Source: Lachnospiraceae bacterium UBA6987 (GTDB lineage: Bacteria > Bacillota > Clostridia > Lachnospirales > Lachnospiraceae). From it: a DNA stretch of 55,938 nt. How positions within the stretch are numbered: the first letter of the stretch is position 1; each line of letters begins with the position of its first letter. The stretch lies in the NCBI GenBank assembly GCA_002449955.1, contig DJYD01000039.1:1-55938 (forward strand). Reading direction: 5' to 3'. The position numbers and the translations under genes were made by a program. A model generated the notes under the pieces. The model was not told the origin of the DNA. It made no database searches and saw only the letters and a list, made by a program, of their open reading frames with translations. Shown one piece after another: positions 26,169 to 35,500 of the stretch.

Positions 26169-26195
26169 ACGGAGGACGGATGAACCGTCCTCCGT
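26169..26195 (-). terminator. Terminator after the thiolase gene
   Basis: An 11-bp perfect stem (acggaggacgg/ccgtcctccgt) with a 5-nt loop, followed on the minus strand by tttcacttttt. Confidence 0.85.
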
Positions 26196-26218
26196 CTTTA
26201 CGAAGCGTTATGCCTTAA

Positions 26219-27478
26219 TCAGCACTTTTCCCAAACGGTGGCAACACCCTGGCCGCCGCCGATGCAAAGGGTGGCAAGACCCTTCTTGGCTTCGTCTCTC
26301 TTCTGCATCTCGTGCAGCAGGGTGACGATGATACGGGCGCCGGAAGCTCCAACCGGGTGACCGATGGCGATGGCGCCGCCGTTCACGTTGACTTTGCTCA
26401 TATCGAAGTGCAGTTCGCGGGCAACAGCGATGGACTGGGCCGCGAAGGCTTCGTTGGCTTCGACCAGGTCGATGTCATCGATGGTCACGCCGGCTTTTGC
26501 CATAGCCTGACGGGAAGCCGGGACCGGGCCAACGCCCATGATCTTCGGATCCACGCCGCCCTGGCCGTAGCCGATGAGCTTGGCCATGGGTTTCAGGCCG
26601 TACTTCTCGACCGCTTCGGCAGAGGCAAGAACGAGGGCGGCAGCGCCGTCGTTGATGCCGGAGGCCTGGCCGGCAGTCACGCGCTGAACGTGCTTGCGGG
26701 TATCGGCTTCATGAACTTCAGTGGGTTCAAAGGTATCGACGATCTCATCTTCCACGCCTTCCGGACCGACCGGGAAAGCGCCGCGCAGCTTGGCAAGACC
26801 TTCCATGGTGCTGCCGGCACGAGGGAACTCATCGCGCTTGAATTCAACGATCTGCTTCTTCACCTTTACCGGGACCGGAACGATCTCGTCATCGAAACGA
26901 CCGCTGTTCTGGGCGGCTTCGGTCTTCTGCTGAGAGGCAAGGCCGAACGCATCCAGCTCTTCACGGGTGATGCCCCAGTAGTCGCAGATGTTCTCGGCGG
27001 TGGTGCCCATGTGGTAGTTGTTGAACGCATCCCACAGGCCATCCTTGATCATGGTGTCAACTAACTTCTTGTCACCCATGCGGGCGCCCCAGCGGGCATC
27101 GGGAGCGGCAAAAGGAGCAGCGGACATGTTCTCGGTACCACCGGCTACGATGATGTCGGCATCGCCGCACTGGATAGCGCGGGCAGCTTCGATCACGGAC
27201 TTCATGCCGGAACCGCAGACCATACCGACGGTGTAGGCAGGTACTTTGTAAGGGATACCGGCTTTTACCGCTACCTGACGGGCCACGTTCTGGCCAAGGC
27301 CGGCGGTAAGGATGCAGCCGAACATCACTTCATCGACGTTCTCCGGATTCACGTTCGCGCGCTTCAGGGCTTCCTTCACAACGATAGCGCCCATGTCGGC
27401 GGCGGGGGTATCTTTCAGGGACCCGCCGAAGGAACCTACGGCCGTACGGCAGCAGTTGACTACATAAATGTCTTTCAT
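26219..27478 (-). CDS. Acetyl-CoA C-acetyltransferase (thiolase)
   Basis: A 419-aa biosynthetic thiolase that condenses two acetyl-CoA into acetoacetyl-CoA, the entry step of clostridial butyrate synthesis. The nucleophile is Cys88 in GMVCGSGMKSV. The other active-site residues are His374 in GHPVGASGAR, Cys405 in CIGGGQG, and the NEAFAAQ motif. It is about 27 residues longer than typical ThlA/AtoB because residues ~236-266 (PVGPEGVEDEIVDTFEPTEV and onward) replace a short loop before the conserved TAGQASGINDGAAA. It is monocistronic with its own promoter and terminator; no butyrate-pathway genes sit beside it. Confidence 0.95.
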   Translation of the reverse strand: MKDIYVVNCCRTAVGSFGGSLKDTPAADMGAIVVKEALKRANVNPENVDEVMFGCILTAGLGQNVARQVAVKAGIPYKVPAYTVGMVCGSGMKSVIEAARAIQCGDADIIVAGGTENMSAAPFAAPDARWGARMGDKKLVDTMIKDGLWDAFNNYHMGTTAENICDYWGITREELDAFGLASQQKTEAAQNSGRFDDEIVPVPVKVKKQIVEFKRDEFPRAGSTMEGLAKLRGAFPVGPEGVEDEIVDTFEPTEVHEADTRKHVQRVTAGQASGINDGAAALVLASAEAVEKYGLKPMAKLIGYGQGGVDPKIMGVGPVPASRQAMAKAGVTIDDIDLVEANEAFAAQSIAVARELHFDMSKVNVNGGAIAIGHPVGASGARIIVTLLHEMQKRDEAKKGLATLCIGGGQGVATVWEKC

Positions 27479-27542
27479 CTTGTATCTCCTTTAGTTTTGT
27501 AATAGGATTCTACGTCAGTGGACTTATTCGTCCCGTTGTTTC

Positions 27543-27572
27543 ATTATACAGGTTTCCCCTCAGGTGGGTCAA
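27543..27572 (-). promoter_or_regulatory. Predicted thiolase promoter
   Basis: TTGACC (27567-27572), an 18-bp spacer and perfect TATAAT (27543-27548), ~60 nt before the thiolase start. Nothing else is recognised in 27573-27684. Confidence 0.75.
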
Positions 27573-27684
27573 GAGGAAAACGCCGTTTTTTTGTGTAATT
27601 TTGTTAAATAAATCTAAGGCGCCGCCGTTTTTTATTTGCATTGTTGACCCGCGGCCGCAGAGATTATCCCTCCTGCTGCCTCTG

Positions 27685-28488
27685 CTACTGAGAATCTTCC
27701 CGTCTTCTCTGCCGCAGGTGTTCATAGAGCAGTACGGCACCAGCCACGCTCACATTCAGCGATTCCGCCTTTCCGAGCATCGGGATCCGCACCCGCTCAT
27801 CCGCAAGCGCCGTGATCTCTTCGCTCAGGCCGTTTCCTTCATTGCCAAGCAGGAAAGCTGCGCGCCCGGGATAGGCCAGCCTGTCATACGCCTTGCTTCC
27901 CGCAAGGTGTGCCGCATACAAGGTATAACCCAGATCCTTCAGTTCCCGGAGCGCGGCCCCAAGGTCAGCACGTACCACGAACGGCAGGCGGAAAATGGCG
28001 CCCATCGTTCCCCGTACGACCTTCGGCTGCCAGGGATCTGCCGTCTCCGCATCCATAAGGATTCCGGCGGCGCCTGCGGCCTCGGCGGTCCTGAAAAGCG
28101 TTCCCAGATTGCCGGGGTCCTGAACATGTTCCAGAACAAGCAGCGGCGCGTCCGTGCTTTCCGAATCCTTCTTCCCCGCAAGGGCCTGCAGCGTCCAGTG
28201 TTTCTGCCTTGCCACGGCAAGGATCCCCTGGGGCGCTTTCGTATCACTCATCTTCGCCATGACCGCATCCGAGACCAGCTCCGCATGGAGGCGTTCGCAC
28301 AGCGTTCTCCCTTCTGACGAAGCCGCAAAGCTTTCCGTTGCATAGGCACGCACCACCTCTTCAGGCGGTGCCTCCCTGACAAGACGCAGTCCTTCCACGA
28401 TGTACAGGCCCGTCTCGCGTCTTGCTGCCGCCTTGATCTGCAGCAGGGCAGCATCCTTGACGGCCTGATTGGAAACGGAAGTGATCAT
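27685..28488 (-). CDS. TrmH/SpoU family RNA 2'-O-methyltransferase
   Basis: A 267-aa SPOUT methyltransferase. An N-terminal RNA-binding substrate domain (RRETGLYIVEGLRLVREA) precedes the trefoil-knot catalytic domain. That domain has motif 1 VLEHVQDPGNLGTLFRTAEA, motif 2 FLLGNEGNGLSEE and motif 3 IPMLGKAESLNVSVAGAVLLYE. It resembles the YsgA/RlmB-like subgroup, so the target is probably rRNA, but the exact nucleotide cannot be read from sequence. It starts 3 bp after the apt stop and is cotranscribed with it. Confidence 0.93.
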   Translation of the reverse strand: MITSVSNQAVKDAALLQIKAAARRETGLYIVEGLRLVREAPPEEVVRAYATESFAASSEGRTLCERLHAELVSDAVMAKMSDTKAPQGILAVARQKHWTLQALAGKKDSESTDAPLLVLEHVQDPGNLGTLFRTAEAAGAAGILMDAETADPWQPKVVRGTMGAIFRLPFVVRADLGAALRELKDLGYTLYAAHLAGSKAYDRLAYPGRAAFLLGNEGNGLSEEITALADERVRIPMLGKAESLNVSVAGAVLLYEHLRQRRREDSQ

Positions 28489-28491
28489 CTC

Positions 28492-29019
28492 TTACTTGCC
28501 TTCGTAGACGATGGCGCTGTCCACATCATATTTCGCAAGCTTCTCACGGCCCTTGAGACCGGCCAGTTCCATGATGAAGCAGACCTTGACGACCTCTCCG
28601 CCGAGCTTTTCCACCAGTCTGCAGATCGCTTCAACGGTGCCGCCGGTCGCAATCAGGTCATCCACGACCACGACCTTCTGTCCGGGAGCAATGGCGTCCT
28701 TGTGCAGCTCGATCTCCGCCGTGCCGTATTCCAGTTCGTACGATTCCGATACGGTTTCGCGGGGAAGCTTGCCCTTCTTGCGTGCAGGAACAAAGGCTTT
28801 GTGCAGCTTGTAAGCCATGGCTGCGCCGAAAATAAAGCCGCGGGCTTCCGCACCGACAACAAGATCAAAATCGAGGTCTTTTACCATCTCGGTCATCTTG
28901 TCGACAGCCAATGCAAATCCGTCTGCGTCCTGAAGAATTCCTGTCACGTCACGGAACATAATACCCGGCGCAGGAAAATCCGGGATCGTGATTACATAAT
29001 CTTCCAAGTTTTTCTTCAT
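28492..29019 (-). CDS. apt: Adenine phosphoribosyltransferase
   Basis: A 175-aa purine-salvage enzyme converting adenine plus PRPP to AMP. The signature PRPP-binding loop is VVVVDDLIATGGT (residues ~116-128). The N-terminal IPDFPAPGIMFRDVTGIL and VVGAEARGFIFGAAMA are characteristic of Apt, and PARKKGKLPRETVSESYELEYG is the flexible hood. It is the first gene of the apt-spoU operon, with a predicted promoter at 29080-29108. Confidence 0.97.
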   Translation of the reverse strand: MKKNLEDYVITIPDFPAPGIMFRDVTGILQDADGFALAVDKMTEMVKDLDFDLVVGAEARGFIFGAAMAYKLHKAFVPARKKGKLPRETVSESYELEYGTAEIELHKDAIAPGQKVVVVDDLIATGGTVEAICRLVEKLGGEVVKVCFIMELAGLKGREKLAKYDVDSAIVYEGK

Positions 29020-29079
29020 AAAACGTGTCGCTCCTTTTCAAGATGCTTTCACTTTCGTTCTTTTCGGTTTTCCTGTCAC

Positions 29080-29108
29080 ATCATAGCACAGGAGACCTTC
29101 ACTGACAA
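29080..29108 (-). promoter_or_regulatory. Predicted apt promoter
   Basis: TTGTCA (29103-29108), a 17-bp spacer and TATGAT (29080-29085). It lies just downstream of the tRNA-Val terminator. Confidence 0.6.
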
Positions 29109-29130
29109 CAAAAAAAGCTTTATGCGCAAA

Positions 29131-29163
29131 AAAAGACCGCGGCCCCTAAGGCTCCGCGATCTT
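29131..29163 (-). terminator. Terminator of the tRNA-Val transcript
   Basis: aagatcgcggagcc pairs with gggccgcggtctt around a ttag loop, followed by seven Ts on the minus strand. It starts 7 bp beyond the tRNA 3' end. Confidence 0.85.
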
Positions 29164-29170
29164 CAGGCAG

Positions 29171-29244
29171 TGGTGGCTGTCGGGCTCGAACCGACGACCT
29201 CCACGTTGTCAACGTGGCGCTCATCCCAACTGAGCTAAGTCACC
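29171..29244 (-). tRNA. tRNA-Val (anticodon GAC)
   Basis: The cloverleaf reads clearly. The anticodon stem ccacg/cgtgg closes the loop ttGACaa; the T arm is gtcgg-ttcgagc-ccgac; the D loop contains agttggga. The acceptor stem has one A-C mismatch at the fifth pair. Discriminator is A and CCA is not encoded. It has its own promoter and terminator. Confidence 0.95.
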
Positions 29245-29282
29245 GCATGCGATCTTTCGGCTTTTTCCGAAAGCGCTATATC

Positions 29283-29311
29283 TTTATAGCAGATTCGGCC
29301 GCCAATGTCAA
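29283..29311 (-). promoter_or_regulatory. Predicted tRNA-Val promoter
   Basis: Perfect TTGACA (29306-29311), a 17-bp spacer and TATAAA (29283-29288), ~38 nt before the tRNA 5' end. Confidence 0.75.
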
Positions 29312-29362
29312 CCATTTTTCAAGAGATTTTTCGCAGCGGTTTTTTGACAGGGTCAGGGCCCT

Positions 29363-31117
29363 TTAAGTCCCGGAAGAAAAATGGTAATCCCGGATCTGGA
29401 ACTGGATGCTCTGCCTGCCCTCATACTCATGCAGAACAGGCTGGTAGGCCAGGGCAATGGGTACGCGGGTCTGGCCGCGCTCCAGCATGGTAAAGCTCTT
29501 CTCCCCGTAGTTTTCCCTGAGGAAATCCTCCCAGATGCGGACATCGCCAAACCATATCCCTTCGAAGCTTCTGCCGCTCTCGCCCCGGAAGCGCAGGCGC
29601 AGGGCGTTGCGGTTCTGCCCCAGCACGCGGATGCTTTCCAGCAGGAGCCCTCCCCTGCCGAACAGCGGTCTGGGGAAACCTGTTCCGAAGGGTCCGAGCT
29701 TTTCCCACTCGCGGATCCGCTCTGCGGTTGCGTATTCCGGCGGCATGGCCGCATCCAGCTGAACGGTCTGGCACAGGTCATCCTCCGTCAGGCCGGCCCC
29801 TTCATTTAACGCAAGCCTGAGCCCCGCGATATTTTCCTCCGGCAGTGAAAAGCCGGCAGCCATCGCGTGTCCGCCAAAGCGGGTAAAGAATCCGCCGCAG
29901 GCTTCGATATGCGAAAACATATCATAGGCCTCGATCGAGCGGCCGGAGCCCTTGCAGGCGCTGCCGCGGCCGGTGATGACAAGCACGGGTCTGTGATATT
30001 CTTCCTTCAGCCTTCCCGCCACAATGCCGGCAACACTCTCATGGACATCCGGCACGTGAACCACCAGGACCTTGTCCTCCTGCAGTCCCTCTTTTTCTAT
30101 CGCCTCCCTGGCGTGACGGCGGCCTTCCTCCGTTAACGTCTTGCGCAGCTCATTCAGATCCTGCAGCTTTTTGGCGTAGGGCAGCGCCTGTTCCACCGTC
30201 TCCGCAGACAGGAGCTGCTGCACGGTCTCCACCGTCTCCAGACGCCCTGCCGCATTAAAGCAGGGACCGAGTATGAAGCCGAGATGGTAGGCTGAAAGCG
30301 TCCTGCCCTCAAGTCCGCAGGCAGAAAGCATGGCACGAAGGCCGGGCTGCCTTGTCTCCCGCAGCATCTTAAGGCCTTCCCGGACGAGAATCCGGTTCTC
30401 ATCCACAAGGTCCATCACATCCGTCACCGTTGCAATCGCGGCATAGGGAATGAGATCATCCAGCTCAGCCTGATCTCTCCCCAGGTGCCGGTACAGCAGG
30501 CACATCAGTTTATACGCGACAAATGCCCCGCAGATGCCGGGGAACGGGTAGCTGTCGCCCCGCTGCTTCGGATCCACCACCGCATCGGCAGGCGGGAGGC
30601 CTCTTTCCGGCTCCTCATGATGGTCCGTGACCAGTACCGTCATTCCCAGACTTTTGGCATAGGCCACCGCATCATGCGCGGCAATGCCGTTATCGCAGGT
30701 CAAGATCACGTCCGCGCCAAAATCCCGCGCATCATTCACGATGCGCTGATTCAGGCCGTAGCCTTCGTTTATCCGGTCCGGCGTGTAGATCCGCACACAG
30801 CTTCCCAGCCGCTCCAGCGCTTCTTTTAATATCGCTCCCGAAAAGATCCCGTCTGCATCGTAGTCGGAAGCGACCGCGATTTTCCTGCCCTCAAAAAGCG
30901 CACCCACAAGCAGCTGCACGAGCTTATCTGCATCCTTAAGCAGTGAGGGATCATGCAGATCCCCCATCTCGCCCTGCAGGTAAGCTTTGGCTTTCTCTAC
31001 GCTGTCTGCGCCGCGGTTTGCCAGAAGACGCGCCGTCAGCACGTCGATGCCAAGTGCATCCGCCATACCCTGGACGTCGCCCTTTTTATTCAACACGATC
31101 CATTTTGCATCTGCCAT
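29363..31117 (-). CDS. recJ: Single-stranded-DNA-specific exonuclease RecJ
   Basis: A 584-aa DHH-superfamily 5'-3' exonuclease for recombination and repair. Metal-binding motifs are visible: ASDYDADGIFSGAIL (Asp85-Gly90), TCDNGIAAHDA and VTDHHE (Asp165, His166, His167). A DHHA1 domain (RFGGHAMAAGFSLPEENI) and a C-terminal OB-like domain (LRLRFRGESGR, YQPVLHEYEGRQSIQFQIRDY) follow. The length is typical of Firmicute RecJ without the long C-terminal extension. It starts 27 bp after the mutY stop, so the two DNA-repair genes are likely cotranscribed. Confidence 0.95.
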   Translation of the reverse strand: MADAKWIVLNKKGDVQGMADALGIDVLTARLLANRGADSVEKAKAYLQGEMGDLHDPSLLKDADKLVQLLVGALFEGRKIAVASDYDADGIFSGAILKEALERLGSCVRIYTPDRINEGYGLNQRIVNDARDFGADVILTCDNGIAAHDAVAYAKSLGMTVLVTDHHEEPERGLPPADAVVDPKQRGDSYPFPGICGAFVAYKLMCLLYRHLGRDQAELDDLIPYAAIATVTDVMDLVDENRILVREGLKMLRETRQPGLRAMLSACGLEGRTLSAYHLGFILGPCFNAAGRLETVETVQQLLSAETVEQALPYAKKLQDLNELRKTLTEEGRRHAREAIEKEGLQEDKVLVVHVPDVHESVAGIVAGRLKEEYHRPVLVITGRGSACKGSGRSIEAYDMFSHIEACGGFFTRFGGHAMAAGFSLPEENIAGLRLALNEGAGLTEDDLCQTVQLDAAMPPEYATAERIREWEKLGPFGTGFPRPLFGRGGLLLESIRVLGQNRNALRLRFRGESGRSFEGIWFGDVRIWEDFLRENYGEKSFTMLERGQTRVPIALAYQPVLHEYEGRQSIQFQIRDYHFSSGT

Positions 31118-31144
31118 TGCATGAACCTCTTTCTTGTCTTCCTG

Positions 31145-32305
31145 TCAGCGTGATCGGTCCTGACAGGCCTGCAGCGCCTTTCCCCTGTAATAGCGAAATG
31201 CCGAGGGAAGCGCATACGCCTGCTCCAGCTCTTCCGGGGTTACGTATAGGTAAGCAGGCAGCGGCGCGTCCGTCTCCACGAGATACCCCGTCATGCGCCA
31301 TTCCCTGTGGGTAAATATATGCCTTGCCCTGCCAAGCGCTGTGAGCGTGACAGGCGTTATTCCTCCCGCGCGAAGATGGGCAAGCGCGGAAGCGGTTTCT
31401 TCGTCTTCTGTTTTCTCAGGCGTTTCGGGGGAATCACCGGAGACTCCTTCCGTCAGCGGAAAGCCGTAAAGGCCGTGCAGCAAGCCCTTTTCCTGACGCT
31501 TCTCTAATGCCACCCTGCCGTCATACAGAAATACCCAGACGATCTTCTCCTCGGTCTTCCGCTGCGGCCCCTGCGAGCGGACAGGAAGCATTTCTTCCCG
31601 CCCTTCGCCGTGGGCGCGGCAGGCTTCCCTAAAGGGGCAGAGTCCGCATTCCGGTTTCCCCTTCGGCGCGCAGAGCGTCTCGCCAAGTTCCATCAGGCCT
31701 TCGTTGAAGAGAGACGGGCTGATCCCGGCATTCAGGACCAGTCGGATCATCTGTTCTGTCTCTTTTCTGACTGCCGGAAGGCGCACATCCCGCTCATCGC
31801 CGAAGAAGCGCGAAAGCACGCGGAGAACATTGCCGTCCACCGCAGGCACCGGCTCGTCATGACATAGCGAAGCCACCGCACCGGCCGAGTAACTGCCAAG
31901 GCCCGGCAACTTTGTCAGCGCCTCATAGGCCTCCGGCAGCTCCCCGCGGAAGCGCTCCGCGCAGATCTCCGCCGCCTTCTTCAGATTCCTCGCCCGCAAG
32001 TAGTAGCCCAGGCCTTCCCAGTACTTCATCACAAGGTCTTCCGGTGCCTGTGCCAAATCCGTTAACGTCGGAAAGGCCGTCATAAACCGCTCATAGTAGC
32101 GCAGCACCGCCTCAATGCGGGTCTGCTGCAGCATGGTTTCGGAAACAAGGACCTTGTAAGGCGTCCGCTTCTCTCTCCAGGGAAAAGAACGTGCGTGCTC
32201 GGCAAACCAGCGGCAAAGTAACGGTGCCGCGGCATGAAGGCGCTCTGCCCGGCCCTGCGTATTCTCATCGCAGCATTCCGTCATCCCGGCCGTCTTCCTG
32301 CCCAT
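31145..32305 (-). CDS. mutY: A/G-specific adenine glycosylase MutY
   Basis: A 386-aa base-excision repair enzyme removing adenine mispaired with 8-oxoguanine. The catalytic Glu57 is in VSETMLQQT, the helix-hairpin-helix is LPGLGSYSAGAVAS, and the catalytic Asp157 is in VDGNVLRV. An iron-sulfur cluster loop has cysteines in ETLCAPKGKPECGLCPFREAC. The C-terminal NUDIX-like domain (WVFLYDGRVALEKRQ, HIFTHREW) reads the oxidised base. I chose ATG 32305, with GGGGAGG at a 9-nt spacing. A longer frame to 32392 would translate the tRNA-Gly gene and is rejected. Confidence 0.95.
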   Translation of the reverse strand: MGRKTAGMTECCDENTQGRAERLHAAAPLLCRWFAEHARSFPWREKRTPYKVLVSETMLQQTRIEAVLRYYERFMTAFPTLTDLAQAPEDLVMKYWEGLGYYLRARNLKKAAEICAERFRGELPEAYEALTKLPGLGSYSAGAVASLCHDEPVPAVDGNVLRVLSRFFGDERDVRLPAVRKETEQMIRLVLNAGISPSLFNEGLMELGETLCAPKGKPECGLCPFREACRAHGEGREEMLPVRSQGPQRKTEEKIVWVFLYDGRVALEKRQEKGLLHGLYGFPLTEGVSGDSPETPEKTEDEETASALAHLRAGGITPVTLTALGRARHIFTHREWRMTGYLVETDAPLPAYLYVTPEELEQAYALPSAFRYYRGKALQACQDRSR

Positions 32306-32335
32306 AAAAACGTTCCTCCCCGTGATACAAAAATA

Positions 32336-32406
32336 AGCGGATGACGGGAATCGAACCCGCCTATCCAGCTTGGGAAGCTGGTGTTCTACCAATGAACTAC
32401 ATCCGC
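32336..32406 (-). tRNA. tRNA-Gly (anticodon CCC)
   Basis: The acceptor stem gcggatg/catccgc is perfect. The anticodon stem ccagc/gctgg closes the loop ttCCCaa, and the T arm is gcggg-ttcgatt-cccgt. Discriminator is U, as expected for tRNA-Gly; CCA is not encoded. It lies 30 bp upstream of mutY, and no terminator is seen between them. Confidence 0.95.
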
Positions 32407-32415
32407 GTGAAAGTG

Positions 32416-32444
32416 ATTATAACACCGAAGAATCGAAAAGGCAA
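32416..32444 (-). promoter_or_regulatory. Predicted tRNA-Gly (and mutY-recJ) promoter
   Basis: TTGCCT (32439-32444), a 17-bp spacer and perfect TATAAT (32416-32421). It may also drive mutY and recJ, since no other promoter or terminator is evident between the tRNA and mutY. Confidence 0.7.
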
Positions 32445-32482
32445 ATGCTTTTTATAAAGTCCGCAAAAGGTCGGAAAAAAAG

Positions 32483-32513
32483 AAGGAAGACCTCCCCGAA
32501 GGGAGGCCTCCTT
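32483..32513 (-). terminator. Terminator of the first S8 protease gene
   Basis: aaggaggcctccc pairs with gggaggtcttcctt around a ttcg loop, followed on the minus strand by ctttttttcc. It lies 19 bp after the stop codon. Confidence 0.85.
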
Positions 32514-32531
32514 GTATAGTTTGTCTGCTGA

Positions 32532-35500
32532 TCAGTCCAGATTATCGTATCTGTACAGGAAGGTGATCAGCTGTTCACGCAGGCAGTCAAGCACAGCACC
32601 GAACTGGCCCTTGTACTCGCCGCTGGTGTAGCCGTTCGTGATACCGTTCTCGACTGCCCAGGCAATCGACTTAAAGGTATCCGTGTTTTCCTTGTACTGA
32701 CCCTTGACATCGGTGAAAGCATTGGCTTTCTCGACACCGACTTCAGTCGGAGCAGGCTTGCCGGCATATCTGTAGATCATGATCATGGCGTCTTTTCTGA
32801 CGACATTCTTGCCTACACCGAAGGTACCGTCACTGTAGCCCTTGATGATACCAAGGTCAGCGCCCCAGACAATGGCTTTCTTGCGAAGGTCACTGAGTTT
32901 AGCGATATCACTGAACTTGCTGTTCGCGTCGCTGATATCGACATCAGGCTGACCGGCCAGTCTGTACAGGAAGAGGATGAAATCTTCACGTGTGCAGCTG
33001 AGGCCGACACCGAACTTGCCGGCATTTTCGCCGTTCGCATAACCGGTGGTGATGCCCTGTTCATATGCCCAGTATACCGGGTTGAAATAGTACTTGCTGT
33101 CATCCGCAACATCCTGGAAGAGAACCGTCACTTCGCAGGAAGCGGACTTGCCGCCGACTACCGTCGTCGCCGTGATGGTCGCCGTGCCGATCTTCTGACC
33201 GGTCACAACACCGTTTTCATCGACGGTCGCGATGCTTTCATCACTGGAGGACCAGGTGACGCCAACATTGCTTTCGGCAGTGAGCTGCAGCTCTTCGAAC
33301 CACAGCACGGTCGCCGTTTCATCCGAGATCTCGATGGTGACATCGTTCAGAACGTATTCTTCTTCTGCACCTTCAAAATCATCTTCGGATTCTTTGGTCT
33401 CGACGGTAACGGTCGTGGTTTCTTCCGTATTGACCGTGAACTTCAGCGTAGCAACCGCTTCGCCTTCTTTCACGCCCTTCAGATCCGCAAAGGCAAAGAC
33501 GACCTTGCCTTCTTCTTCCGCCACAGCCTTGAACTGCAGGTCGGATTCGATGCTTTCCAGCGTGACCGCTTCAGGATCGTAGGTCACTTCATACAGACCG
33601 TTGTGCGTTACAGCATTGCCGTCTTCATCCTCGGCATTGCCGGCAGCATCGATCGTGATCGTGGTCTTGCCTTCTTCGATCTCTTCCGTGATACCGTTCA
33701 GATCCGCTCTGTCACGGGTGGCTGTGGCAGCAGGAGCCGCATTCAGGGAACCCTTGACCGCTGTGGTCTCATGTTCGATCGGTGTAATTTCGGTCTCGAA
33801 CACGGCTGCTTCATCGATCACAGCCGCTTCCTTAGCCGCATCTTCACTCTTCGGTACGCCAATCAGTTCTTTTTCCGCGTCATTGTACAGACCGCCAACC
33901 GGCCATACATCCTGCGCAAAGGAACCGATGCTGTAGATCGAGCCATCATTATAAAGGTCATTGACAAAGACGATCCGGACAATGCCTTCAGAATCAGAGA
34001 AGTTGCTCCAGTACAGGTCAGTTCCATCGTAGTACAGGGACTGGAAGTAAGGAACATCAGCCGTGTAGCCGAGATTGCCTACGGAGGAGACACCAAATCT
34101 TGAATAGCTTCCGCCATACGGCAGGAAACCGGTGTTGTACAGATTGCCGGCTTCATCGACCAGGAAGTACCAGTCGGTGTTGCCGTAAGCAGAATGAGCA
34201 TACTGTTCTTCATAGGCAATGCCTACAAGGTAGTTGCCGCCGGTATACGATGCAAGATCAAACACGCCCATATAATCGCCGGTCGTACCGTCAACGATGA
34301 CCGCGTAGGTTGCGTACACAGCCATGAACACGTTCTCGCCAAGGCTCGGAGCCGGAGCAAGATCCATGTAGCCGATCTCACTGCTGCCAATAAGCGTTGC
34401 CTCAAAGGTTTCTTCATTGACAGTATACAGATCAGACAGCCATTCCTCAGAATCGAAGGTCGCGGCATACAGCGTACCGTCTTTCTTGTAGGCGGTGGAA
34501 GCAAGAGGCAGTCTCATGCTGGCATCATTGAGCTTGGTGTATTCAGGCAGGTTACCCGTATTGAAGGAGGAGAACCAGACTTCGCCGTTTTCATCCCAGA
34601 CAATGCCGTTCAGTTCTCTCTCAACCTTGATGAAGGTGGCTTTGCAGGTTGCCGTCTTTGTAGGATCAGCATGTGCCGCAGCCGTAATCGTGGCTGTGCC
34701 TTCCGCAATACCCGTGACCAGACCGTTTTCACTTACAGTGGCTACGGATTCGTCGCTGCTGGACCAGATCACGCCGGTATCCTCAGCGCCCCAAGGGGCC
34801 ACAGAAGCGGTCAGCTGTACGGAGTTGCCAACTACAGCAGTGAACTCTTCCGCATCAAGCGAGATATCGACTGCTCCCGTCAGTTCATCCTTGTTCAGGT
34901 TGATCTGTACGGTCGTCACATTGCCGGCATAGTCCCATACCTCGACCTCGATGTGATCGGAGATATCGGTGCCGTCAAGCATAACAACATAGTCGCCTCT
35001 GTCATCTGCGCCTTCAGCCTTCGCATCGGTTCTGGAGCCTTCCATATAGATCGGCTGTGTGCCGTTTTCTTCATAGGCGAAGAAGCCGGCAATGTACTCA
35101 TTATCCTTAGCGGTTACGGTGACAACAATCGTGTTGGCATCGTCTGTGGTAATTCTCTTGCCAAATACAGAAGTCACTTCAGGGGCAGTGCCGTCAATGA
35201 CAAACGGCAGTTCCCAGGTCGTGTTGATCTCGTCCCAGTTGATCTCACCGGTGACAGGATCCTTGTAGTATTCCGGTACAAGCGTAAAGGTCAGATTGAC
35301 CTTCGTTCCGTCGGCAAGGCCGGACGGCTTGTAGCCATAAGAGGAAGATGTCGTGGTGTTTCTCCACTCAGCGCCGTTCGGATAGTAGTACGCAGCGTAC
35401 ACATTGCTGTTCGTAATGGCTTCGTTGATCACGCTGCCATCTTCCGCTTCCAGTGCATAGCGGTTCGCAACACTGTTTCTCACCTGGATGTATCTGGCGC

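Noticed and set aside
27510..27740. A 76-codon minus-strand frame between the thiolase and spoU genes
   Set aside because: It overlaps the end of spoU and runs through the thiolase promoter; its composition is not protein-like.
32306..32392. 29-residue N-terminal extension of MutY
   Set aside because: It would translate the tRNA-Gly gene; ATG 32305 has a strong ribosome binding site and gives the normal N-terminus.
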